A program made the position numbers and the translations under genes. From positions 1 through 64,000 of the forward strand of contig SSNU01000261.1 in assembly GCA_012064415.1 (NCBI GenBank): a DNA stretch of 64,000 nucleotides. The letters are read 5' to 3'. This document shows positions 1 through 9,516 of the stretch, one piece after another; the stretch's first letter is position 1, and every line of letters starts with the position of its first letter. This DNA comes from Gyrodactylus bullatarudis (taxonomy: Eukaryota > Platyhelminthes > Monogenea > Gyrodactylidea > Gyrodactylidae). The notes beneath the pieces are model-generated. The model did no database searches, had not been told where the DNA came from, and saw nothing but the letters and a program-made list of their open reading frames with translations.

Positions 1-421
1 CTACTACCACTGTTGAGACTCCTCCCTCGCTCTCAGAAGGCTTTATTTCCTGGACTACGAGTTAATCTCACCTGTCGCGCAACATAAAAAGTCGAGCAGA
101 CCTGATTCTCGCTCTTCAACTCTCTCAGATTGAGCTTGAAAAGTTTTTTACTGATCAGTGATCACTCTTTATAACAATTTCAAACAAACTCAACCTTATT
201 TTTCAGTCTTGATATATCCTCACGCCTGATAGGCAATTCAAATAAATATTATTTGTTTTATTTAGGTTTTAGTTCAAAAATTAATGTTACCGCAATAAAC
301 AGCCTGTAATTTATCTCCAGTGACTGTCTCCTGTAATTCATGCTCATGTTGTTTTTTAATTGAATTTCACTGTTCTACAGCTGCTATTACTGATCCAACA
401 ATAGTAAAGTTTTATCTTGTC
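1..421. other. 5' flank of UROS; GC-richer left edge
   Basis: Bases 1-130 are visibly richer in G and C than the rest, and two plus frames stay open from the window edge (frame 3 to a stop near 63, frame 1 to a stop near 85). This could be the 3' end of an upstream gene or a 5' UTR exon, but no family is recognisable. Bases 131-421 are AT-rich with no convincing coding signal and lead into the UROS start codon. Confidence 0.2.
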
Positions 422-1170
422 ATGATCATTGTTTTAAAATCTTTGCCTGATGATAATAGATCCTATGAATCTGATAAATTTTACTCAGTAAGTCTTTTGC
501 TTTATTTCTTCAGGAACTAACTAAAAATTTTCTCGATGTTGAATTTATCCCCTCCATGTGCTTCAAGTATCTCAATTTACCTATTGACGTTATATCAGAA
601 TCCAACTTGATCTTCACCAGTCCTAGAGCGTTAGAGCCTTTTAGAAATAATACCAATCAAAATCTCCTCAACAAACGATGCTTTGTTGTTGGTCCTAAAA
701 CCCATGAAATAGCAAAATCTTTAGGATTCAATCCTCAAGGTGAAGCTTCTGGATCTGCTGATCAGCTTGCAAATTACATTATTTCAATTAAACCATTAGG
801 TAGTTTCGCATTCATCACTGGTGCTATCAGAAAACCAACAATTAAATCAATTCTAGAAAAACATGGATTCCTTGTCAATGAGATGATAGTGTATGAAAGT
901 ATTCCAAATCCACAATTAAGCTCTATTCTCGAGGCCAAGCTGCAAAATTTGAGAGATGTTCCAGTTATCCTATGTCTTTTCTCACCTTCAACTGTTGATA
1001 TTATTCATAATCTACTTTTATCAAGAAGATCTAATTATTTGAAATTGATTACAATTGGTAAAAGCACTTCAAGTAGACTTGAACATTACAAGTTAAGTGC
1101 TGATGCTGTTTGTGACCATCCAACGCCAGAATCGATGATTGAATCAATAAAAGTCATTCTTGATATCTGA
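422..1170 (+). CDS. UROS: Uroporphyrinogen-III synthase (two exons)
   Basis: Exons 422-487 and 514-1170 give about 240 residues, close to the usual 250-265. The enzyme closes and isomerises hydroxymethylbilane to uroporphyrinogen III in cytosolic haem synthesis. The family shows in the N-terminal MIIVLKS strand, then a FIPSM strand after the splice (family IPVLSF), the NLIFTSPRA motif near residues 53-61, CFVVGPKTHEIAKSLG, the GEASGSADQLANYI segment, AFITGAIRK (family FxCG) and a VIVYES-like/FSPST C-terminal half. The ATG at 422 is chosen because it places the conserved first beta strand correctly; starting at the in-frame ATG at 556 would delete it. Unspliced, the first exon frame stops at 518. 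The gene ends 161 nt from the convergent ankyrin gene. Sequence is divergent but collinear with the family. Confidence 0.88.
488..513 (+). other. 26-nt UROS intron
   Basis: Starts GTAAGT, has a pyrimidine-rich middle and ends TTCTTCAG. Its length is 26 nt (not a multiple of 3) and it must be removed to join the N-terminal strand to the rest of UROS. It is far shorter than the 50-64 nt minimum seen in the other larger genes of this window. Confidence 0.7.
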
Positions 1171-1331
1171 TTTTATTACTGTTGTTCTGTATCAACTTGA
1201 ATTGAATGAAAACTACTTTAAAACATACAGTATTTGATGATATCGACCATACAAATGCATCTTTATGAGAGAAAATCTTAAAAATTACTTTAAATGATAA
1301 AAAAATTACTGGATTATACATGTAAAAATTT

Positions 1332-1970
1332 CTAGTTTCTGCTTTGAAGAGCTTGAATTATGTGTTTCTCTATAATTCTCTGGCTTGCTTTGGATTTTCT
1401 CTTGATAGCGAAATCGAGAGCTGACCAACCGTCACCATTTTCTGCGAGTAAATCACACCCCCAATCTAATAAAGTAGAGACAATGGCAACGTGATTAAAA
1501 TAAGCGGCAAACATAAGTGAAGTATTGCCTAGTTCATCAGAAATGTTGACATCGAAACCGGCTTTCAACAGATAGACAACAACATCATGATGACCTCGAT
1601 AAGATGCCAATAATAATGCTGATTCTCCATTATCTCCCTTAATGTAAGGATCAGCTCCACAATAAAGTAGCAACTCAACCGCTGCTTTCTGACCGTTTGC
1701 TGCAGCCCATAGTAAAGGCGTAAATCCTTGATTATCTTGAACATTGATATTAGTAGATGGTAATTGAAGTTTAGATTTTAACATGAGTAATTCTCCTTGA
1801 GCAGACATTTGAAAAATAGTCAAGTCTTTAGAAAGAGTTGGAGCAATTGTTTGTACATTTCTACGTTGAACGTTGGTGAGAACAGTGGAGATCTTGTTTG
1901 GAGAACGACCTGGGAATGAGTTGAGTTCTGACTTAATAAGAATTTCAGGAGGAGGTACAAGCAGTTTCAT
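1332..1970 (-). CDS. ANKRA2: Ankyrin-repeat protein of the ANKRA2/RFXANK family
   Basis: A single-exon gene of 212 residues. The N-terminal 50 residues are basic and unstructured. Ankyrin repeats follow at about 82-111 (GFTPLLWAAANG), 115-144 (GESALLLASYRGH), 148-177 (GNTSLMFAAYFNH) and 181-205 (GWSALDFAIK). The lead-in IFQMSAQGELLMLKSKL and the tail IIEKHIIQALQ match the order seen in ANKRA2/RFXANK (LAAQGEL... and ENHIL.LFQ). Members of this family bind PxLPxI/L-type peptides through the ankyrin groove and act in RFX transcription complexes or with HDAC4/5 and megalin. Which of the two vertebrate paralogues it equals cannot be decided; invertebrates usually have one. It is divergent from APMAP and shares a 183-nt upstream region with it. 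Confidence 0.8.
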   Translation of the reverse strand: MKLLVPPPEILIKSELNSFPGRSPNKISTVLTNVQRRNVQTIAPTLSKDLTIFQMSAQGELLMLKSKLQLPSTNINVQDNQGFTPLLWAAANGQKAAVELLLYCGADPYIKGDNGESALLLASYRGHHDVVVYLLKAGFDVNISDELGNTSLMFAAYFNHVAIVSTLLDWGCDLLAENGDGWSALDFAIKRKSKASQRIIEKHIIQALQSRN

Positions 1971-2153
1971 CCTTTACCATTAGAGTTTCTCCACAACTTA
2001 ATAATCTTGTATTTGATTGCAATAAATTGTATTAAGTAATTATAAAATTTAAAATATATATATAAAAAAATTTGAATTAAATAATAAATTAAAAACTCTT
2101 TTGAAATTTTCAAAACAAAGTTTGAGTATATTTAGTTTTAACTAGTGATAATT
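1971..2153. promoter_or_regulatory. Shared head-to-head promoter region
   Basis: Only 183 nt separate the start codons of the minus-strand ankyrin gene and plus-strand APMAP, so both 5' UTRs and promoters must lie here. It is very AT-rich with a short TA run near 2055-2064. I see no distinctive binding site. Confidence 0.45.
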
Positions 2154-3418
2154 ATGAAAACATCGAGTAAAAAGGGCAAAACTAAGGCAAACAATTGTAA
2201 CTCTTGGGATTTCCTTCGATCATGCAAAGTCCAACTCATTTTTCTTATTATTTCAATCATTCTTTTTTTTGTCATCTCTATTTACATGAATCCGAATATT
2301 GTTGAGCCAGTTTATTATAATCCTCCTAGTCTAGTTAATCTTGAAGGACCTATATCGTTGAATCAAAATCTAGCCAAAGCTATAATTCTCGACATTCCAA
2401 TCAGAGGTGGAGAGAGTTTCATTTTTCATGACGATTCGATTTATACAGGTACTCATGATGGTAAAATATCAAAACTTTTCAAGGATCAAAATTTAGATTT
2501 TGCACGATTTGGTAAACCAAACTGCAGTGAGTTTTTAAATAACTTGAAACGTATTGTGAATAAAAATCATAATTTTTAGATAAGACGTATGAATGTGGGA
2601 GACCTCTCGGACTGCGATTAAGCAAATCAAAAAAATTCATTTTTGCATTGGATGCCTACTTTGGACTTTACAAAATCTGTTTGATGAGTGGAAGTTTTGA
2701 AAAAATTTTTCCAACTAAAGAATTTTTAGAATATCCTGCTATTAGATATTTCAACGATTTGGATATTATCGACGATGAAAATTTTATAATTACTGATTCT
2801 TCGTCCAAATTTCCTTACCACAAAACAATATATAATTTTATAGAAGCCTCTTCCCTTGGGCAAGTTATCCTAATCGATTTTAAGAATAAGAGATTCAAAG
2901 TTCTTGCAAAAAATCTCTTCTTTCCGAATGGAGTCCAGATAACAAGGGATCAAAAATATGCAATTATTTCGGAGACCGGTAATAATAGAATACTGAAATT
3001 AAGAATTCCAAAAGAAGATGAATTTGATCCTTTGGAAGGAAAAGTAGATTTGTTCACACCAAACCTTCCAGGCATGCCAGACAACATTAGACCTTCGCCA
3101 AGAGGAGGATACTGGATTGCATTGCCCTATGTATCATACTTACAAAATCCTGGAATGTTACACAAATTAGCTTATTACCCTACAATCAGATGGTTGGCTC
3201 ATAAGATTTTAACGCCAAGTTTGTTGTTCTATTTTACATTGTCACAGTCTAGTATGATAATCAGAATTGATGAAATGGGTAAAATTCTTGAATCACATCA
3301 GATACACAATTCCTACAGTATTAATGTTGCCGAAGTTCTTGAATTAAAAAATGGAACTATCTTCTTGAGTAGTTACTATCTACCAAATTTACGAAGATTA
3401 AATCTAAATGATTTGTAA
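2154..3418 (+). CDS. APMAP: Adipocyte plasma membrane-associated protein / strictosidine-synthase-like six-bladed propeller
   Basis: Exons 2154-2526 and 2580-3418 (53-nt intron, GTGAGT...TTTTTAG) code for about 403 residues, near the ~415 of human APMAP. A basic cytosolic N-terminus is followed by one membrane anchor at about 26-45, giving a type II topology with an extracellular or luminal beta-propeller. Diagnostic stretches are the TGTHDGKI motif (family YTGTADGKI), ECGRPLGLR, LDAYFGLY, NDLDI...ITDSSSKF (metal-site region), FPNGVQIT, and PGMPDNIRPSPRGGYW. Family members have reported arylesterase-like activity; the true substrate is not known. A GTG lies upstream in frame at 2145, but the ATG at 2154 is the natural start. 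It converges on DUSP11 with only 73 nt between stop codons. Confidence 0.9.
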
Positions 3419-3491
3419 ATGTGATTGTAAAAATAAATAAATATTTTATTAAATAATTTTTTGTCGGGAAATTTGAGTCAAGATCAACTGG
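3419..3491. terminator. Convergent poly(A) region, APMAP and DUSP11
   Basis: The stop codons of the two converging genes are 73 nt apart. The plus strand holds AATAAA-type signals just after 3430, and the same AT-rich patch reads TTTATT (AATAAA on the minus strand) near 3445, so the two 3' ends probably overlap. This is inferred from motifs only. Confidence 0.4.
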
Positions 3492-4072
3492 TTACAAAGT
3501 GAGAAGGTGGTTGACATATGCTTTTCTGTCAATACTATGGCCACGTGCAGTTTCAAATTCTTCAATAGCCTCCGCTGGCGAAAGATTGCATTTTTCGATC
3601 AAGTATCGACAAATGAGATAACCTGTACGATTAACACCATGTGTACAATGAATTGCAACAATTTTATCTCTATCTAAACTTTCGATAGCCTCGCAAAATC
3701 TAAAATTTTATAAGGCAATATTATTTACTTTTCAAAGACATCATTACTTGGTATAACATGTCCTTCAACAAATATTTTTAAATATTTCACTTTGAAGGTG
3801 TTACAAATTTCAGGATCGTAATAATGAGTATTTGTCAAATCAATTATTCCAGATAGCTGAGGTATATTTAAACTATATTTTTCTAAAAATCCTTCAATTG
3901 TGAAATGCTGATCGAGAGGAATGTTTTGGGATTTTGAAAGAGGAAGAGGGACTTTCATGGGAAGAATACGAATCGTTTTGAGTGTTTTATTATGACTGGA
4001 ATAATCATACCATCTGGAGAATTGAATCGATTAAAATATATTAATTTACTTCTCAGGAGGATACCTGCCCAT
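3492..4072 (-). CDS. DUSP11: RNA 5'-triphosphatase / dual-specificity phosphatase DUSP11 (PIR1) family
   Basis: Three exons, 4050-4072, 3729-4013 and 3492-3699, give 171 residues. The first is only 23 nt and encodes MGRYPPEK, which joins to WYDY, matching PERWKDY of human DUSP11. The Cys-phosphatase P-loop HCTHGVNRTGY lies at 120-130 with catalytic Cys121 and Arg127. GLIIDLT-like (GIIDLTNTHYY), YLKIFVEGH and the final RGHSIDRKAYVNHLL also match. The protein removes 5' gamma/beta phosphates from RNA and is nuclear. It lacks the guanylyltransferase half of animal capping enzyme, so it is the stand-alone type. Both introns (36 and 29 nt) are required: unspliced reading stops at once. An in-frame ATG at 3958 would omit the conserved N-terminal segment. 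Confidence 0.87.
3700..3728 (-). other. 29-nt DUSP11 intron 2
   Basis: On the minus strand it begins GTAAATAATA and ends AATTTTAG. It interrupts a Lys codon (phase 2). Without splicing the frame meets TAA immediately after GAA AAG, before the catalytic P-loop, so removal is required for a working enzyme. Confidence 0.72.
4014..4049 (-). other. 36-nt DUSP11 intron 1
   Basis: On the minus strand it begins GTAAAT and ends TTCTCCAG. It splits a Lys codon/Trp boundary so that PPEK joins WYDY, reproducing the family motif. Reading through would hit an in-frame TAA. Confidence 0.65.
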
Positions 4073-5256
4073 TTTTTTATTTAAAAATATTAAGTTAGAT
4101 GAAATTAAACAGATGGTTAGATGGTTAATTTAAATCATTAACCTAAAAAAACAAGAAAAAAATTGTTTAATACAATTCTCAAGCGGCTATACAACTTTTC
4201 TTAATTTTAGAGAAATTATTAGAAATTTAAATTTAGACTTGAAAAGTTTAAATTAAATTTTAAGATTCTTAACTTAAGAAATAACACTAATTAAGGAGGT
4301 TTCTTGGTTTCCTTTTTTCCCAATGGATTATTCACTGAATAATATCCAGAGAACGAATGAGTCTCCAATAATACAATAATCAAGTTGATCAAGTTATATT
4401 TATCTCATGGATTTCTCCTGAATCTTCAGAAAAATATAGTTATAAAATGTTTCAAATGTAGTTATAATACCGAATGATCTCAGGCTGAGATTCTCAGCCA
4501 TTTCAGGAAAATTTCTATGATATAAATTCTATCTAATCAGGTGTTTCAAAACAATTTTTTCTGTCATTAAAAAATATTTAGATCCAAACAAAATTGGTAT
4601 ACTTGATTCAATATGGGTTCGCCATAGGTCGTTAAGCCTGCTCCAATATATATACTAGATTTTTATTTTAAAATATTATAATAATTATTAAAATAGGAAT
4701 CTGGTACAAGTTTGATAAGAATTTGACAAATTTTCGAAATTATTTTTGGATTTAAAATTGTTAAAATCAATTTGGAATCTGGTTCTGAAAGGGAAAAGGA
4801 CATTGAGTAAAATAGAATATCCTCGTGAAGCTCTCAGATTGTAAAGATTACAATGACTAGTACTACTCTACTCTGGGCGCAAATTTAGAGTATAAGACAG
4901 CAAAAGAGGCCGTTCTTCTTAGCCAGAGGGGATGTAGAATCTACAGTAATCACGACATCCACTTCGAACTACCCATTTTTTAAAAGAACCTCTTTTTTGA
5001 TAGAACCAATCAAATTCAAGCAAATTTTCTACAAAGATATTCATTAATATAAAATTCTCTACACATTCCATATCTTAGTTCATTAATTGATGATGATTTG
5101 TAAAATTGAGACCAAATTTTGCAATTTTCCAAAATGCAATAAAGACCTACTTTTAGCCATATTTTTGAGCATAACTTTGTTATTTGAGCACATAAAATCT
5201 TGGAAAATACCTCATTTTGAAGCTGAATCGATTCTCCACGTGATGGTTGAGTTCGA
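4073..5256. other. Intergenic region, no gene seen
   Basis: AT-rich. A short open stretch on plus (about 4886-4980, reading EYKTAKEAVLLSQRG) has no recognised family. A 65-codon plus frame near 5087-5284 looks like chance. No RNA gene is recognisable. Confidence 0.4.
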
Positions 5257-7540
5257 TTACATCATTGATCTGGATTGTAGATAGGCTCTGTCAAGGAGAT
5301 CCTTGTAGGGAAGAGGACTAAGACAACTTTTAAGGTACGTGTATGGAATCCTTTCTAGTTTCTTACTGGTGCCAACAGGAAGATCACAGAGATAAACCTG
5401 ATCCATAGTCGAGATGAGGTAGAATGAGAGATTTGTATAGTTTGAGACAAAGAGAGGAATCATTGACAAATTTCAAAAGAAATCCTAAAAATTTTTTTAA
5501 AATTAAGATTATCCAGTGTAAACTTAAAAGTTTAAAGCTTTTTCGATAGAAAGGTTTATTTAAAAAATATATATAGATCAATGTTGATAGAATGAATCGT
5601 AATGCATAAATAATAAATCACAATTAGTAAATAGTTTTTTCGAAGTAATTGGAGTTTAAGTCTGAAGAATCTGGGATCAACATGAATAGAAAGGAGACGT
5701 AGGTCTTTAGATTTAATAAGGCTTTTCATAGAGAGGATGGCAAAATTAGAATTTCTTTTAACCAATTTTATATGAGGAATAAACGATAGATTTTGGTCAT
5801 AAGAGATGCCGAGATCTTCAATTGACTTGGTGAGATAGACAGCATACTTTTCGGGGATTGAGAACTTGAATAAAGGCAAAATTTTGATTTTGTTGGGATT
5901 GATGGAAAGATGAAGCTTGTCAAGTTCAGAGTGCAAGAATTCAAACAATTCATCGAAAGCAGATTCAGAAATATGAGATGGGTGGCTGAGTACAACTTTG
6001 AGATCATCAGCATATTCGAAGAACTTTATATCCTTGGAGGGGGACTGAACATTAGCGAAAACCAAATTGAAAAGGAACGGGCCAATAGAAGATCCTTGTG
6101 GAACTCCGGAGAATACTTTAGATATAGAGCTGGACTTACTTATTACTGAAGGCAGTGAATTGAGATCTGTTCACTAGAAATGATATAAGGGGATTTTTAG
6201 GCAGAGGATGGGCTGAAAGGTAACAGACTATTAATGATAGAATGAAATGGAATTCTATCAAAAGCTTTGGAGATATCAAAATAAATTACCACTACCTTAT
6301 GATTTCTATATTTAAGGTCAAGGCAATAGTCAGTAAATTTGAGAAGGTTGATTGAGGTACTTTTGCCTTTAATAAATCCAAATTGAGAGGGATCAATATT
6401 CTGGGGAACGATGGATGAAAAATAGTTCAATAAAATTATTGTCCAGGATAGATAAGAAAATGGGGAGGTTAGAGATAGGTCTAAAATCATTTGGGAGAGG
6501 GAACTTTAGGAATAGGCGTGATTTTTATAACAAGCCATTCAGGCGGAATATTGCTGGTAAATAAAATATGATTAAAATAGATGGATAGTAGTTCGAAAAA
6601 GCTAAGGGGAAGGGACAGTAATAATTCGATAGAAATGTTATAAATGTCTTTCCTCTTGATGGAGTTGGAGTCGAGCAGTAGATCTATGATTTGGTCAGCT
6701 GTAATAAGAGGAAAATTAACATCAGAAGGAAATTTGGGGATATCAATATCAATGGATTGAAATGATGAGACAAAATGATCTTGTAATGATTGTGGGTTGA
6801 GATCACGAAAGATAGAAGTAGATGAATCCCGGTTGGCGAGAAATCTGATTTTTTTCCAGGCTCTTCTGGGATTAATTTTCAGCTCATTCATATGCTTCTT
6901 GGGGTGAAATGTTAGGACAGGTAGAATTAAAGGACTGCCTTGAAGAGAGTCTTAAAATGTTTAAAAAGGCATCAAAGTTAAAATGTAAATGGCCATAGGT
7001 ATGGGTAAAAATATGAGAATGCAATAAGGAAAGGAAGAAAGGGCAATAAACTTCTCTTTATTCGTAACAAGGTGAGGTTTAGAATAGTCGTAAACTGGAC
7101 TGGACAGGCGAGAGGATGAAATTAACATGCAGGAGTGATCGGAATTTTCAGCTTTAAAGGTACCGCAAGTTTGTAAAACATAAATCTAAAAAATTACCGT
7201 TTCTTGAAGGAGATGTACAAATTTGGGACAAGTCATTGACATCAACAAAATCAAAAAGGGGTGTGTCAGGATGGAAGGATGGGTTGAATTTCGGTCGATT
7301 GAAGTCGCCGCAGATGATGATGTTGTCAGATAAGGAACAAATTGAAGAAATTATTTTGACCAATTCATGTTCAGTTGAGGCTTTAACAGGAGGAGGGTTA
7401 TATACTGCAAATAAATGGAGATTGATATCTTCGTGAGTAAGTTTAATGTAAACAAGTTCAAACGGTTTATTAGAATTATTATTATTATCCAGTGTAAACT
7501 TTAAAGTGTAAAGCTTTCCAATGATGAAGCTAATTCTCAA
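5257..7540 (-). mobile_element. Degenerate 5'-truncated LINE (AP-endonuclease + reverse transcriptase)
   Basis: Read from 7540 downward on the minus strand, the pieces follow ORF2 order of a Jockey/CR1-like non-LTR element but in several frames. First comes the C-terminal half of an apurinic endonuclease (AVYNPPP, IIICGDFN, FLDLCFTN, then ENSDHS near 7080). Next are the RT parts: a linker (INPRRAWKKIRFLAN), IPPEWLVIKITPIPK, QFGFIKGKST, motif A FDISKAFDRIPF near 6250, motif C EYADDLKVV near 6010, and SLILPHLDYG near 5390. The last piece contains YLKSCLSPLPYKDLL. Frame changes and stops show it is dead. The endonuclease N-terminus is absent, as in typical 5' truncation. Confidence 0.85.
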
Positions 7541-7804
7541 GTTAAATACGCTACAGTTGTCGCTGAAACTACATCGAGTCTTGTTTTTTGCAATATCTCA
7601 TTTAATAAAGATTATCTTCAAAAGATATCAAATTCATACCTCTCATATGACCACATTCATAAGATTACTGAAGAAATGACCCACATAGTCATTGCACAAT
7701 TGCAATGCACATCTTCATACACATACTCTAGCCTAGGACTTCCGAGCATTGGCTATCATGACTATTTTCCATTGTGTAATCCTCTGACTAGAAACCTTGT
7801 TTAA
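7505..7804 (+). other. Unexplained 300-nt open frame
   Basis: A plus-strand frame stays open for 100 codons without an in-frame ATG, which is long for sequence this AT-rich. It reads with a natural-looking composition (NISFNKDYLQKIS, LGLPSIGYHDYF). I recognise no family. It abuts the truncated 5' end of the LINE, so it may be an exon relic or an insertion target. Confidence 0.2.
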
Positions 7805-7911
7805 ACTTTCCGGGTTGAAAACTAATTTTAAATATCTGTGATCCGTTCCTAACTAACTTTCTGTCAAATGACTACTTATAAAAATATTTGACTCCCTCGA
7901 CCAGAGGCCAA

Positions 7912-8108
7912 CCTTTTTTTTTAAATCGAACATTTTTATTTATATACAGAATTATTAAGATTATTGATTGTACAAATAAGAGAACAGGGAAAGAGTGTTC
8001 AATGTGCCCGGTGTGGGAGGGTTTGAACCTGGGACCAAGAGTAGCTTCCCTCTCGATTACAGTATAAACATGACTGAGTTCATATTCAACTTCTCGACTT
8101 ATCATAAT
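7912..8108 (-). mobile_element. tRNA-derived SINE
   Basis: On the minus strand the sequence has a pol III A-box-like AACTCAGTCATG followed about 40 nt later by a perfect B box GGTTCAAACCC near 8010-8020. A unique body and a tail ending AAATGTTCGATTT plus an A run at 7912-7922 follow. The same tail (TCGAACATTTTTATTTA on plus) recurs at 22.45 kb, so it is dispersed. The tRNA head is too degenerate to be a working tRNA. Confidence 0.6.
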
Positions 8109-8419
8109 GCTTTTCATATCCACTCATTTTCTTTTCGATAATAACCGGGAATAAGCGTCAATTTCTCCAAAAATAATCCAAAATATTTGAAACAACTCTG
8201 AAAGATGTAGCAATCCCAGGGTAGCTGCAATCGAAGAATACGAAATAAGAATAGACCTTAAGAAAATCCACCAAGCACAGAGGAAAGAACCAAATTTACC
8301 CAATCATTCACGAACTGGAATGTGAAAGAAAGTTGTTGACGAGAGAGATCTTTGACAATGTCCACAAGCAAGGTCATACAGCAGTGAGAACTACTCGGAA
8401 ATCGATAAGAGCTAAATCT

Positions 8420-9160
8420 ATCGACTTTGTTCCAATTATACTTTATTTGATTTTCTCCAGTGTCATACCCTCAAGTCAATCAGTAAGATACTTTAAGTAT
8501 GGTGATGACATTAAAATCCTCATCGAAAATGGTCTGACTTCTATTATAAACGAAATCCAACACCTTGAAAGTACTCTGAGCAATATTGGCCTCAAAATTA
8601 ACCACAACAAGATCAAAATAATACTACTAAATAGTACAATATCTCCAAATCACTCTTTCCCCTTAAGGATCTTGGCGACCAAGACTTGGCCTCCTGTATG
8701 ACAATAACCTCAATACGCATATTCATTCTAAGGAAATCATCAAGAAAGTCCGATGCAAATGTTATTTCACCAGGAAATTTGTGATAATCCCTTTTCAAAT
8801 CCCTAATTCTACCATAACTAGATTATGGTTCAAGAATCCTTTGTAATCTCCCTACAGGTAGAGCCAAAAACCTGCAGAGAATTCAGTATGTCTATCTAAG
8901 TTCATGTTACGGTCCTCTATCTTACAAAGAATTACTTAATCTCTCTAATCTATATCCTCTATGGCTCAGACGGATATCAGCTGCAGCGGTATTCTACACC
9001 AAATATGCTTTAAAACCTAAAGGCCAATACAACTTGAGATCTAAACACGGATATTCAATTCTTCTCAACGTCCTTCTCCCACTCTGGATAAGATTCAAGA
9101 TTGACTTGACGTCAGACACGACAACGTATCTTCAAAGAGAGCAATTAAGTATCTGGTAAT
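8420..9160 (+). mobile_element. LINE fragment, reverse transcriptase C-terminal part
   Basis: The plus strand reads a YFKYGDDIKILIENG catalytic block near 8480 (YxDD-type), GLKINHNKIKI and then, with frame changes, LNTHIHSKEIIKKVRCKCYFTRKF and weak C-terminal ORF2 remains to about 9160. It is the same superfamily as the 5.3-7.5 kb LINE but opposite strand. Several stops show it is inactive. Confidence 0.6.
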
Positions 9161-9262
9161 CACTACTACTTTAGTGATTCACTAGGGAAGAAAAGAAAAT
9201 AAAGAGGACGTCATCAATAAAAACAGAATCAAACGAATAAAGGTATTATTCTCGTGATATAG

Positions 9263-9516
9263 ATGACTAAAGGTACCACTTCGTTTGGTAAGAGACACAA
9301 CAAGTCTGTCATCGTTGCAAAAAGACTTATCACATTCAGAAGAAAACCTACGTCTCATGTGCATTTTCACACAAGAAAATGAGGAAATTTAACTGGTCCG
9401 AGAAAGCAAAGAGGAGGAGAACTACCGGTGTTGGTAAATGTGTCCATCTCAAGCGTATCAACAGACGTTTCAAGAATGGATTTAGAAGCGGTCCCCCAAA
9501 GGCTAAAGCTACTTAA
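9263..9516 (+). pseudogene. RPL37: Ribosomal protein L37 (eL37) retropseudogene
   Basis: The start MTKGTTSFGKRHNK matches the eL37 N-terminus. After codon 14 a short deletion shifts the frame, and the rest continues one frame over: CHRCKKTYHIQ, KKMRKFNWSEKAKRRR, TTGVGKCVHLKRINRRF and KNGFRSGPPKAKAT to the stop at 9514-9516. About four codons (the THTL position) are lost at the break. One zinc-binding Cys of the second CxxC pair is replaced (about residue 34 of the family). The copy has no introns and is followed by AATAAAA near 9535, as expected of a processed copy, and it sits just after a LINE fragment. It cannot encode a normal eL37. Confidence 0.85.
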
